DNA of 64,000 bases from Phanerodontia chrysosporium (lineage: Eukaryota > Basidiomycota > Agaricomycetes > Polyporales > Phanerochaetaceae), in NCBI GenBank assembly GCA_001910725.1, contig MJGA01000008.1:1054001-1118000 (forward strand), read 5' to 3'. Under the pieces are notes generated by a model. It was given only the letters and a program-made list of their open reading frames with translations, was not told where the DNA came from and searched no databases. The position numbers were made by a program, and so were the translations under genes. Position 1 is the first letter of the stretch. Each line of letters opens with the position of its first letter. Below, one piece after another: positions 11,357 to 21,952 of the stretch.

Positions 11357-12353
11357 GGCGGCGGCAGAATGGCGTTCCAGTGATGGTGGCTTGATGGAGC
11401 ACGCGGAAACAGTGCTAGCGATGCTGCAGCAGTAGAGAATCCCAGGCTAGGGTTAGAATATATTGTTAGGGTTAGGAGTAGCCTGGAGATGTGCGACGAA
11501 ACTGAGACCATGACACAGAGAGCGACGTGCAAGCCGGACATTGCAACAGCTTCATAACAATGGATAGACAGCCTGGGAACATGCCCCCTCGGGGTCCCCA
11601 GCTCCCCCATCTCTACCGAGGAACCTTCCGTCAGGCTGCGTACCCGGCCAACCCTTCCATTGACAACTCTACATTCTCGCATAATCGTCTCCATTACCCG
11701 GCATCTCAAGCTTCAGCCAGTCCTCACACCCCGAGTCAGCGCGAATATACTCACCGCCAGTTACCCTACCCTCAAGGCCTGAATGAGTTCGGCGGCAACC
11801 CAAACTACTATCCAGGTGGTCAGTAGTGACTCAATTTGTGCGACGGCTTTAGTCTTACCTCAAGATCTCTCCGGGGCGATGGTCATAATCAAGTCGAACA
11901 GCTGGTGGGCCCTATCTGTTGTGTACGGCCCGCGCCGACTGCGAGACCTGCGCTGGGAACGGGCTGTGCGGCGTTCCTCCAACGCGAGGAGGGCGATGAG
12001 AAGGGCGGTGGTCTCCTCGAGCTCGTCCTCTGCCTCAGACAGCAGAGCAACGGACACAGCGAGTATGGCATGGAAGTGTCGCTCGGAAGGAAAAGGATCG
12101 CGCTGCCGCGCTATGGATTGACGTCGCCGGCCATGAATGCGAGCCATGCACGACGTCGGACGGAGTACGCAGCAGGCGCCGGCTCAGGTAGCGCGCTTCC
12201 TGAGGTCGCTCGTAGGCCACATGGCAAAATCCATATTTGGAAGACTACCTCGGGATATTTCTCTCAATAATCTCGCCCCTCAGCGAGTCTCAAATTCCGC
12301 CCTCATCAAGCCACCATCACCGGGTAGTCTCTTCCGGTGGTTTTCCCGTCTCT

Positions 12354-12397
12354 CTCGAGCTGAGCCCTGCTCACGCAGTTTGGAATTGCTTAGGACT
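12354..12397 (-). repeat. Right terminal inverted repeat
   Basis: Reverse complement of 11313-11356 with no mismatch, followed on the outside by ATA as on the left. Perfect identity of the ends suggests recent activity or gene conversion. Confidence 0.85.
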
Positions 12398-13288
12398 ATA
12401 GGCCGGTAGATCGCAATCGCCAATAGAGGCGGGGAATCTTCCACGGACATCCGGGTTCCTGCGAGGCAGATCCTGCTCTTGGCGGCTGCTAGTCGAGGCG
12501 TCCTGACCCACCTCCTGAGAGCAATCGCGTCGCAAGGCTGACGACACGACAGGTACGGACGACTCGAGGCTGGCGTGTGGCGCTCATGTGACCCGGTGTC
12601 GTCTCCTGTAGATCGAGAGCTCAAACGGTTCGGAGACGTCGAGGAGTGCGCCGTCGGTGTGGGACAAGAGTGTTCGAGTGTTTGGGCGCTTATGTAAGCG
12701 TGTCCGCGGAGCCGGTTCGTTTGCACTGCGCGCGTCGGGAGCACGCGGAGGGACACCGACTGACTGTCGCGCGGGAAGGGAGCCGACGCTGCGACTCGTT
12801 CCGCACGCGTGCGGGGACGTCGTGACCTGCAGAGCGACGGACGAAACACGGGGGACGGGCGCCTGGAGGGTGATCTGGGGACGCCTGGTGGCGCGTGCAG
12901 TTGGGCAGTGCGTCGATGCTGTCCGCGACGGGGCCTCTCTCTTGGGTTCTCCTGGCGACGGGTTGGGCAGCGGCGGGCGGGCAGACGGTGCGCACAGCAG
13001 GCACACGCGGCGGCCTTGTTGGCTTGGGAAGGCAGGGAGTGATAAGGAAAGGCGGTGGGGATTGGACGATAAGTGAGAGAGGGGCGCACTCGGCCGTGTC
13101 ACCGTTTGACATCCCAATTTGATCCCGCCCACCCGCCAAGTGCCCCTCCGAGGGCGCTACACTGATAACAGCTCGTGCACATAACACAAAACCGTCCCTG
13201 CCACTTGCTCTGCTTCTTGCCACGAACCTTCACCATCCACGGCGTCTGCCCTCCAAGCCGCTAGCACATCCCGCAGCGCACGCCCGCC
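12398..13288 (+). other. Upstream region of the ammonium transporter
   Basis: About 890 bp without a supported gene. The right 250 bp holds three GATA-type sites (listed separately) and then a C-rich leader up to the ATG at 13289. The inverted-repeat element ends at its left border, about 0.9 kb from the start codon. Confidence 0.5.
13040..13168 (+). promoter_or_regulatory. Three GATA-type sites in the Amt promoter
   Basis: TGATAA at 13040-13045 (TGATAAGG in context), CGATAA at 13067-13072 and TGATAA at 13163-13168, all on the plus strand, 121-249 bp upstream of the ATG. This is the usual place and spacing for nitrogen-catabolite-repression GATA sites in fungal ammonium transporter promoters. 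Confidence 0.5.
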
Positions 13289-15189
13289 ATGGTCAACGTC
13301 ACCTACGACGGCTGTGAGTGCCTTCTCCCCGTCCTCCTGACCTATCCTCACAGCGTCCCCCTGCAGCCGGTTCCCTCGTGTGGTACGACCCAGATACGCA
13401 GGAGAATGTCGTCTACAACCTAGGCGACATTGCCTGGGTCCTCGCCTCCACCGCCCTCGTCTGGATCATGATTCCAGGCGTCGGCTTCTTCTATTCAGGT
13501 CTATTACGGAGAAAGAATGCGCTCTCCATGATATGGCTCTCCATGATGGTCCTCGCAACCGTGTCCTTCCAGGTCAGTACACATCCTCCGTCCGTCGGCA
13601 TCCGCCCGCTAATACACCTCCCAGTGGTTTTTCTGGGGTTTCTCTCTGGCGTTCAGCGAAACAGGCGACAAGTACATTGGTGACCTCCGTAAGTTTCGCT
13701 CAATGAGCGCGTCGCAGCACCCCGCTGATTGAGCGACACAGGATACTTTGGCCTCAAGGGTGTGCTCGAGAAGCCGTCCATTGGCAGCACACGCATCCCC
13801 TCAATCGCCTTCTGTGTCTTCCAGCTCATGTTCGCGGCCATCACGCCCATGCTCGCGCTCGGCGCCGTCGCTGAGCGCGCACGCCTGGGCCCGACCATCG
13901 TCTTTACCTTCATCTGGTCGACGATCGTGTACGACCCGATCGCGTGCTGGACGTGGAACTCCAACGGCTGGTCCTTCGTCATGGGCGGCCTCGACTTTGC
14001 GGGCGGCACACCCGTCCACATCTCGTCGGGCACGGCGGCGCTCGCGATCTCCATCTATCTCGGCAAGCGTCGCGGCTATGGCACCGAGCGCCTCGCGTAC
14101 AAGCCCCACAACACGACCTACGTCGTCCTTGGCACGGTCTTCCTCTGGTTCGGCTGGTTCGGGTTCAACGGCGGCTCTGCGCTTTCCGCGAATCTGCGTG
14201 CGGTGCAGGCGTGCATTGTGACCAACTTGGCGGCGTCTGTTGGCGGCCTCACCTGGATGTTCTGGGTACGTTATACGGGTCTTGGTCCATCACGCGGGGC
14301 ATGTGCTGACCTGTGTCGTGATGAAGGATTACCGCCTCGAGCGCAAGTGGTCCGCAGTGGGATTCTGCTCGGGAGCCATTGCTGGTCTTGTCGCCATCAC
14401 GCCAGGATCAGGCTTCGTCGGATCGCGTTAGTCCACTTTTCTCACCATTTGCGGGCTTTCCTCTGATATGAGTCTTCCAAACAGCGGCGGCCGTTCTCTT
14501 CGGCTTTATGGCGGGCACACTCTGCAACTTTGCGACACAGCTCAAGTTCCTGCTGCACTACGACGACTGTCTTGATGTACGAATGCCGTAATTTCCTTTT
14601 TCTTGGCTCCCGCTCACGCGCTGTCGTACCCCATTAGATCTTTGCGTCACATGCTATCGGTGGTGTCATCGGCAACCTGCTCACCGGCCTCTTTGCGCAG
14701 AAGAGCGTCGCAGGCTTTGACGGCCTCACCGTCATCGACGGCGGCTGGCTCGACCACCATTACATCCAGCTCGCGTACCAGCTCGCGGACTCTATGTCCG
14801 GCATGGGCTACTCCTTCGTGATGACCGTACGTACCCTCCCACGTTTTTGCACCGTACGCGCAGGCGCTGATCCCGTTAATCCGCTGCAGACGGTCATCCT
14901 GTGGATCATGCACTACATCCCGGGCATGCGCATGCGCTGCGACGAGGAGACGGAGATCCTCGGCATGGACGACGCGGAGATGGGCGAGTTCGCGTACGAC
15001 TACGTCGGCATCGATGCCGGCGCGAACCACAACTACCGCGACGACACGCACTCGCACGGCGACGTCCTCCCGACCACGGGCGGCCGCGAACCGATGCACA
15101 TGCACTCGAATACGATCATCGTCAATCACAAGGACGGAAAGGAGAGCACGGGTGGCAGCGACGCGGAGAAGTCTGCCGAGCACCATTGA
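13289..15189 (+). CDS. Ammonium transporter, Amt/Mep family
   Basis: Eight exons (13289-13313, 13367-13572, 13625-13688, 13742-14265, 14327-14426, 14485-14576, 14638-14826, 14890-15189) give 499 aa with every phase closing. Typical Amt/Mep blocks appear in order: DIAWVLASTALVWIMIPGVG, FFYSGLLRRKNALSM, the FAAITPMLALGAVAERARL segment, DFAGGTPVHISSG, WFGWFGFNGGSALS, GSPAAVLFGFMAGTLCN, HAIGGVIGN and MTTVILWIMHYIPGMRMR. The DFAGG and HIxSG motifs and the paired His region (HIS; ASHAIGG) match ammonium-conducting members. Eleven membrane helices are expected in the plasma membrane, with a cytosolic His/Asp-rich C-tail. Such proteins import ammonium, and some act as nitrogen sensors for filament growth. 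GATA-type sites lie upstream. A Par32-like gene, a possible direct regulator, lies 8.6 kb to the left. Confidence 0.95.
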
Positions 15190-16950
15190 GGGCTGTGCTG
15201 CCCCCGACCCCCCATCCCCTTTCATTCTTCGTCCTAGAGGGCTATTTGGATCTTCTATTATTATATCTTCGTCCGCTGGTATCGCATGTATTCTACACTT
15301 CGACCTCTGGAAACCCCCATCGTTCCTCTCTTCATGTCTTGCGCGCCCCGCCGGTGCAACATCAGGGTCCCTAAAATCAACCTTGTACAGATACAATCGC
15401 TCGTGTAATTCCCAGGCCAAAGCATATATATTTTCACAGGAAAACCTCAAACACACTGCTATCGGCAGTTGCGCCGCACGCACAGCGCCTCGACAGGACC
15501 CTTATCGCGCCTGGGGCGCGGTATCAGGGTGTGCCTTGCAGCGTGGGACACCCGCGCCCTATCGCGGCACCAGGCCGCGGAGCCCCGCCCCCCGTCGCGG
15601 CAGCCTGGGCCCGCCCCCTCGCGACGGCGCCTTATCGTCCGCCGGGCTATCGCGCGCCATGCGGCGTGCGTGCTAGGCGGAGAGGCTCGAGGGCAGGCCT
15701 ACGCGATATCTGGTGTGTCGGCCGAACGGCGAGGAAGAAAGGTTGGGGCAGAAGGGCGTGCTCTTCGAGTTGGGGCTCGCCCTTGTTCGGTGGGATGCAT
15801 GGGAGCGGGTGCAGAATGTCGAGGGGGAGGAGTCAATGTGCATGGGACAGCAACACGCTGGCGGACGCGTCATAGGGTCGTCTTCTCGCCGGCCGCAGTT
15901 GCTGGCCTGCGATGGCAAGATGGCTCCTAGGCAGGCCTGGAAAAGTCGGCTCGCGTAGGAATATTGGACCTGGTAGGATGCTGCCGAAGCCGAGATGAAG
16001 CATCTCAACATCCGACTAGTAGACACGGTGTCAAACGCACGATGATGGCTAGCGAGGTTGTACTAGGACGCGACTGATTGGCGTCTGTCGAACGACCTGT
16101 GCGGGTACTAGGACGAGTGACACGGCTGCTGTCCGCAAGGGTATAGGGATATCTACTGTTCCTATTGCGGCTCAAGACAGCCTCATGACTGGCAGCTGTT
16201 CAAGTAGTGTTCTCGGCAAGACACGACCGCCATGTCGTGTTGAGCCTTCGGTGTAGAAAAGCTATAGCAGTATCAATGTACTCCATTCAATTATGAGCGA
16301 GTCGTGCAACGCGCTGTATATACAGAACATGTCCCCAATATTCGAGGAATAGCGCCGATGTCATCACTTTGCAGGGTCTTTTGAGTTCAATACGGCCTCG
16401 GACACACTACATGTGTGACTGATACTAGCGCCGACTATGCTTCTTGCGATATTAACCACGCTTACAAAGCTCTATGTGGATGTCTTATGTCCAATGTAAT
16501 CCACGCGCTGCTGGATCTTGCGGTCCAAGCTTCCATTCATCACAAGTAGGCAGTGCTCGGATCTCGAGAGGCCTGATCACACATTGATGCAAGATATTCC
16601 TTGTGCCCGTTCCGATAAACACGACACAAGTCTGCACAGCAGGCATGCCACGCCTTGGACTCGACAAACGGGAGCACAACTCAAGGCGAACGTTCCCCAC
16701 GGTAGACGCCGGCGTTGTGGCGCGATCCCGCCATCACCGGCGCGCCGCTGCGGACGATCGTGCGCCGCCCGAGGCGTCCTCCGTTGCGGCCGCCGCCCTG
16801 CGCTGTGCGCAGAGATCGCCGCACCAGAAACCTCTGCACGAGCGCCACACCTGCTGTTCGGATCTATCAAGGCCCTCGCCGGCGGCGGGGATAGAACCCC
16901 AGTCGGGCTCGCCATGATGCTCCTGCAGGCACCGGCTGATAGGCACGCCT
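15190..16950. other. 3' flank of Amt and gene-poor spacer
   Basis: At 15490-15665 there is a very GC-rich block in which TATC/GATA words recur within CGCG contexts (for example near 15500, 15560, 15631 and 15649). Frames crossing the region (such as 15469-15930) are Arg/Pro/Gly-rich and overlap on both strands, so I do not call them genes. From 16000 to 16500 the sequence is AT-richer and featureless. Confidence 0.4.
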
Positions 16951-16957
16951 TATATAT
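16951..16957 (+). promoter_or_regulatory. TATA box of the protease-inhibitor-like gene
   Basis: TATATAT, 60 bp upstream of the ATG at 17017 on the same strand. Confidence 0.5.
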
Positions 16958-17016
16958 GTGCTGCCGATGTCCTCCAACTCGAGCAGAGCGCACCGCCGCG
17001 ATCTGCTGCTGGCAAC

Positions 17017-17587
17017 ATGTCCCTCCCAGACGGCCTGTACTTCATCATCGCCCGCGAGTCGGCCCATGCGTGCGCCGTCGGGTCCAACGACGTCTACGAG
17101 ACGATACGCACGCTCCCGAGCTCCCACTCGCCCCAGCCGGTAAGCCTACTGTGGGCCCAAGCATTTGCCAGCGGCTCAACAAGGTGCTGCCTTCGCAGTG
17201 GCGAGTGACGCGCACCACGAGCGGAACGTATATGCTGGCATACTGCGATAGGCTCGCCGCCAACGTCAGCGACGCGGCCGTCGCGCTCGTCTTTGAGGAG
17301 GAGCAGGCACAGAATGGAGGATCACGCCTGCCAGTCCGAGGAACCTGTACATGTAAGCAGCATTCCCCAGGCCCAGCCTATGCATCGTGATCGGTGCGGG
17401 CATAGCATTCAGGATCGCGACACTCACAGAGCGTGGTACGCGCTGGACCGAGGGATCAAGGACATTGTGAGATCTCTGTCAGAGTCCTCTCTCTATCACT
17501 GACAGTCCCTAGATATCTCTCGCATACATTGATGTACAAAGGCCACCGGGTCGAGCCTTGTTTGAGCTTCACAGAGTAGATGTTTAG
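17017..17587 (+). CDS. Mycocypin-type (MEROPS I66-like) protease inhibitor, one apparent base deletion
   Basis: Four exons (17017-17139, 17199-17352, 17406-17466, 17513-17587) would encode about 137 aa. The start MSLPDGLYFIIA, a central W-R-V-T..GTYMLAY repeat, EWRIT, a WYALDRG segment and the ending PPGRALFEL fit the beta-trefoil pattern of fungal I66 inhibitors (clitocypin/macrocypin relatives, cysteine or serine protease inhibitors; no signal peptide, usually cytosolic). The frame closes, and EWRITPASPRNLY appears, only if one base is added near 17306-17312. As it stands, exon 2 runs out of frame. That is one of several single-base deletions in this window. A lectin-like trefoil of another family is the main alternative. 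Confidence 0.55.
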
Positions 17588-17638
17588 TCGTATGTATGAC
17601 GTTCCTGCTTTCCCCTGGTGACACATGACACTCTTCAT

Positions 17639-19256
17639 TCAAGACTCCATCGAACCGAGTGTGGCGTTCTCTGGTGCGAGCCGCCTCTGAATCAGCCTAA
17701 AAAGTACAGTCAATCGTATGCACGATAATAACTGGGGGGAGACGTACCGCTCAAAGACATCCAGAGGCCCCTCCACCGTCACGATGTTCTGCGGATGTCC
17801 AGTGACCGCGTCCTGAGTGTAAGCATGCACGGGCACCCAAAGGCTCAGAGGGCTTGTCCCCGGCTCGTAGGTCGCCTGTGCAACGTAAAGAAGCATCCCG
17901 TCCGACTTGACAGTCGCCTCCGCTGTCTCGAGCTCTACAGTCATCGCCGAGTCGACTTCCATATCTCCTTGCTCTTCCGATGTCTGTTTAGGCACAGATA
18001 TCGTGATAGTGCGTGCTGAGCGTGACAGAGGGATCAGGACGTTCGCCAGGTGGGGAAGGGTTAGATCCGTGTGGTAGGGTATGGGAAGCAATGTTGTGGG
18101 ATACGAGAAGTGATATTGGCTCGAGGATGGCTCGGGGTTGGCATTCGCGGAAGGTGGGGGCGAAGGTGGAAGCTCAGCCAAGCGCGTGTCACGCCACCAG
18201 AATCTGTCTCGAGAGATCAAGCCATGCGAACACAAGTCGAAGAGGAGACGCACCGAAATGGGGTCTCGCAATCCGCAATATCCTGCCCCTTCCATTTGAT
18301 CACGTCCAATATATGCAGGATGCCATTGTCCCGCCAGTTCTCGTCCAGAATGCAGTCCAGCACGGTATGCGGCGGAAGACTTGATGGGAACGGTTTCATG
18401 ATGCACTTCCCGAGAAGTCGTGACCGGAGGGTGGTGTTTGGGACTACCAGCAGCACAGAGCTCAGCCCAAGCCACACGGTACTGAGGACGCACTCACCGA
18501 CCCCCGCAATCCCAGACGGCGCATGCGTGATCGCGAGACACCGCTTGCCCGCAGGGACCGGCGCCACCGCGACCCAGCCCGACTCGATGTCGTGCGGGAT
18601 GCCGTCGTCGCGCTGCCCGGTGCCCCACTCGCCCATCTGCGCGTCCTCGGCCATCTCGAGCAGCTCCGCGTACATGCACTTGTCCGCCCACTTGCTGTTC
18701 GGCTTCGCCGCCGCCTTCGCCGCCGCGCCGCGCTTCTTCTTGTGCTTGCCCTTGCGCTTCGTGCTCCCGAACGCCGCCGGGAGCGCATCCTGCGCGGGAG
18801 CGACGGGCGCGGGAGGCTGCGAGGGGCCAGCGGCAGGTGCGGCAGGTGCGGCAGGGAGGAGCGACGCGAACTGCGCGATGCCCTCGCGCACGGGCTCTGC
18901 GGGCTCGCCGTGGGCGTCCTCGTCGTCGGACGGCCCGAGCGTGAGGTCCGCGAAGAAGTCGAGCTGCCGCGAGGAGTCGAACCGCTCGGCGCGCCGCTGC
19001 AAAAATCACGCACGGGGTCGATGGGGATCGTGTCAATCGCGCATCGGGTGCTGAAATGGGTGAGGGCTGCGCACACGCTTCTGTTCTTCCAGGGCCTAGT
19101 CGCGGGGTGTCAGCGTGCGGGCTGCCCGAGGGAGGTGGTGGGACGTGCCTTTTGGCGTCGGGCTTCCTGGGAGGTCGAGGCATTGCGGACCGTAGCTGGA
19201 GGAACCTTGTAGCCAGCCTTTCGATCCTGTGCGGTACTGCGAGGAGTGTGTGACAT
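17639..19256 (-). CDS. Snurportin-1 (m3G-cap snRNP import adaptor)
   Basis: Six exons (19256-19149, 19095-19075, 18996-18498, 18443-18254, 18203-17748, 17696-17639) give 443 aa, all phases closing. The basic N-terminal part (QEARRQK, ALEEQKR, RRAERFDSSRQLDFF) is the importin-beta-binding region. The m3G-cap-binding fold follows: GWVAVAPVPAGKRCLAI, RSRLLGK, PHTVLDCILDENW, ILHILDVIKWKGQDIADC, ETPFRFWWRD and DGMLLYVAQATYEPGTSPL, closely like animal snurportin (VPEGKRCL, LDVMCWRG, DCQTDFRFYW). It carries spliceosomal snRNPs into the nucleus. Two features are unusual: intron 1 (19148-19096) begins with GC, a GC-AG intron, and exon 2 is only 21 nt. An Ala/Pro-rich linker and a Lys-rich patch separate the two domains. 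Confidence 0.9.
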
Positions 19257-19526
19257 GGCGGTGTCGAAGAACGCGCAGTGGATGAGAGTCGCGCTCAAGG
19301 GTGCGCACCTCGCGAATGCTTCATGTCCCAAAGCGCGATAACCACGTGGTCTGCTAACATCTCATCTTATCAATATTGTACGCCATTTACACATGTATGA
19401 CTTTTCACGAGGATATCAGTGGAAGGGATGGAAAAGCGATAACAGGACGCAAAAAAGTGGAAAAGATCAATTCAGGTATATAATCGGCCGTCGTCGCTCA
19501 ATTGAACTCGGACAATCCCTCATTCT
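19257..19526. other. Spacer between snurportin start and reductase 3' end
   Basis: Short AT-richer intergenic stretch. It contains the snurportin promoter. No other feature recognised. Confidence 0.5.
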
Positions 19527-20715
19527 CTATTGAATCCATCCTTTCTCCTTGAGCTGCTTCACCATGTCGACAGCACTCTCCTCAACACCACGATATTGAA
19601 TGCCGAGGACCCGCTTGCTCTTCGCGTTGTCGTAGCAAACCTTGTACACCGCGTTCTTCGGGTCGTACGAGGTGTTGCCGGCGGGTAGCGACGGCTCCGC
19701 TTTGCGTGCTGCGTTGACTAGAGTGAAATGTGAACGGTCAGCAGGTGCGTTCAAACGTCACAGGCGTATCCACGTACCCCAGTCTTGCCATGTCCATGCG
19801 CTCGAAGAGACGATGATGCGTTCACCGCCCGCCTCCGGCTTCTGTAGCGCGAGAACGTGGGCGAGCGCAATGTCGCGGACGTCGACCCAGGACGAGCTAC
19901 GAGGACCGTTAAGCTTAGGTAATGTAGCACAAAACAAATGACATACCTGATGCTCACGAGCTGTTCCGGAGTCCTGCTCCCCTTCACAATGGTGTTGTAC
20001 CAGTCAAGCATGGAAGTGTTGAGGTTCTCGGGTTTGTCAACTTCGTGCAGGAAGGGACCCCAGACGTAAGGCGGGTTGAGTGCCACGACATCGAACTTTA
20101 ACGTGTCCTTGTTCTCCGCGGCGAATTGCCACGCGGCACGCTCAGCAAGGGTCTTGCTGGCGCGGTACATGTTGTGCGGGGCGGCGGCCGCGCCCTTGGT
20201 CTCGACCTCATGAATCGCGAGGTCGTTCCAGTCCGCCTCCGTGAAGGTGCGCGGCTCGTCGGAGTCGGTGAGCACACTTGCCGTTGAGGACGTGATCACG
20301 ACGCGCTGCACCTTGTCGCCGTACTGCAAAGCGCTTTGCAGGACGCTGCGGGTGCCCCGGACGGCAGGCGCAATCAGGTCCTGTGGGTCCTTCGCGTTGA
20401 AGTGGAAGGGCGACGCGGTGTGCTCGATCGCGTCTACGCCCTTGACAGCCTCATCGAACGCGCCATCCTAGCCCAGCGTTAGTTAGAGCGCAACGACAAC
20501 GAAAGAAATCGCACCTTGGTAATGTCGGGGACGACGACGAACTCGAGCCTATTGAGATAGTCCTTGAACGTCTCCTTCAGGTGAGGAATGGACGATTCCC
20601 GGCGGACAGTGCCCCGAACGGAGTATCCCTGGTCCAGAAGAGTCTTGACGACCCAGACGGCAATGTACCCGTTGGCACCGGTGACGAGGACCTTTCCTTT
20701 TGTGACGGCTGGCAT
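19527..20715 (-). CDS. NAD(P)-dependent reductase, GRE2 / dihydroflavonol-reductase-like (extended SDR)
   Basis: Four exons (20715-20515, 20467-19947, 19896-19778, 19717-19527) give 343 aa. The start MPAVTKGKVLVTGANGYIA carries the TGxxGxxA nucleotide-binding motif of extended short-chain dehydrogenases at residues 12-18. Downstream come HTASPFHF, the SSTAS serine, YRASK (the catalytic YxxxK) and the NPPYVWGP block typical of GRE2-type methylglyoxal/aldehyde reductases and dihydroflavonol-4-reductase-like enzymes. It is expected to be cytosolic and NADPH-dependent; the substrate cannot be deduced. I chose the ATG at 20715 rather than the in-frame one upstream because it sits directly before the Rossmann motif, as in the family. 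Confidence 0.88.
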
Positions 20716-21330
20716 GACGGTCAGTACGATAGCGAGAGGATTGCTTAGCGGGACCTGGATGCAAGCCCTGAGAATGCATCCTGCTTTTAAGTGGCTTCGA
20801 AAAAAAGGGTTCATGCGCTAGTGCGTGCTTCCTAAGCAATCGAATGGTGGGAGAGTTCGCTATGATCACATATTTGCGTTCCGCGAACGTTATTGACTCG
20901 CGTGTACCAGACAATGCGCACGGTCCCGACGCCCGACGAATGTCATTGGGCCGTTAAGGGCAGGACGAGCGAGGTCCGGACCGCTGAGTCTATTACTAAG
21001 CTATCGATGACATAAGAGACCACTTCTCCGGCCTTCGCTACGATCTTTTTAGTGAGCACTGGAGCAGTATTCAGTGCCCAGGGGAATTTCCCAGGTGCGT
21101 ACCGTGTCAAGGAGGCTAGGTACGGCTTGCCAAAGCCTGGTGGTGCGATAGCAGCTATCTTGGGTATCGTTCTGCGTTCAGTTGCTGGCAGACATCGCGG
21201 TGAGGTCGTGTGAAAGACATATCTCGACGTCTGTGACGTTCAATTGCGCTCCGCTGGGTCGAGCAAACTTTCTTGATATGACATTTGCGTCGTGAGATGA
21301 TGATAATTTTACAGCGAGAACAACAACCAG
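20716..21330. other. Intergenic, reductase promoter and tRNA upstream region
   Basis: About 600 bp with no frame or motif that supports a gene. Confidence 0.5.
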
Positions 21331-21414
21331 TCCCTGGTAGTATATCGGTTAGTACACGCGCCTGTCATCCTTTGCGGTGCGCGCGAAAGCGGGGTTCGAC
21401 TCCCCGCCAGGGAG
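21331..21414 (+). tRNA. tRNA-Asp (anticodon GTC), 12-nt intron
   Basis: A complete cloverleaf: acceptor TCCCTGG/CCAGGGA with discriminator G, D-arm GTA..TAC, anticodon loop CTGTCAC once a 12-nt intron (21368-21379) is removed, a 4-nt variable loop and T-arm CGGGG-TTCGACT-CCCCG. Anticodon GTC is at 21364-21366 and the intron starts after position 37, the standard eukaryotic place. The mature length is 72 nt. It is identical to the copy at 37257 except for one intron base. Confidence 0.95.
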
Positions 21415-21952
21415 TGTTTTTCTTTTTCTTCTACGCCCGTGCGGAATTGATGGCGGCATTGGCTTTGTGGCGTCCCGCCATTTCCAAATTTGGTGGGCGT
21501 CGGTGCGGTTAACTGAGCTTCTCGGGCTGGTACAAGGGCTATAATGAGTAAGCAGGGCACCTCAGAGTTAGCTAGAGAGGAGTCCTGCTAAGCATCAGAA
21601 ACTGTGTTTGAGTCTGAAATTGGGCTATAGACATAACTCGATCTATTCGTGGAGGTGTATTTCTTCTTCTCTTCTTTGATGTGTGTACACGAATGTTGCC
21701 TTGAAGCTGAGCCATCACGGTTACCATTTGGGGTTCATGGTATGTGTCGTTTTGCGACACGGTCTGATGAACAACCCCGTAGGCGTCTACGCTCTGCAGA
21801 CGCGCCGCTATTGACGCCCGAGCACCAGCTCGCCCCTGCTACGCTGAACATCCTACACGGCCCCTCTAACATCACCTCGACGCGCATCTGGCCTGTACCC
21901 AGAGCCGTCTCTTCGGTATTACATGCTTCCGGTCTGCTCTCTGTGAGCCAGT
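21415..21952. other. Spacer and promoter of the glycosyltransferase gene
   Basis: After the tRNA terminator, roughly 520 bp with no supported gene. A frame at 21649-22083 exists but has no domain. Confidence 0.4.
21417..21427 (+). terminator. RNA polymerase III terminator of tRNA-Asp
   Basis: A TTTTTCTTTTT tract starts two bases after the tRNA end. Confidence 0.75.

Larger units (their letters stand above)
11313..12397. mobile_element. DNA-transposon-like element with 44-bp perfect inverted ends
   Basis: The 44 bases at 11313-11356 (beginning AGTCCTAAGCAATTCC) are the exact reverse complement of 12354-12397. Homology continues inward imperfectly: 11380-11396 matches the complement of 12304-12320 without mismatch, so the ends extend to about 85-95 bp. 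Both outer flanks read ATA (11310-11312 and 12398-12400), a candidate 3-bp target duplication. The 1,085-bp interior has no full transposase. A minus-strand frame (11860-12147) has an Arg-rich patch (RRSRSRRG) and could be a transposase remnant or captured host sequence. A plus-strand frame (11527-11826) is Pro/Tyr/Asn-rich. It fits a non-autonomous terminal-inverted-repeat element; the superfamily cannot be set, because ATA is not the TWA target of PIF/Harbinger. Confidence 0.75.

Noticed and set aside
11440..11475. TTAGGG-like units as an interstitial telomere
   Set aside because: Only two units separated by AT-rich sequence, inside a transposon-like element.
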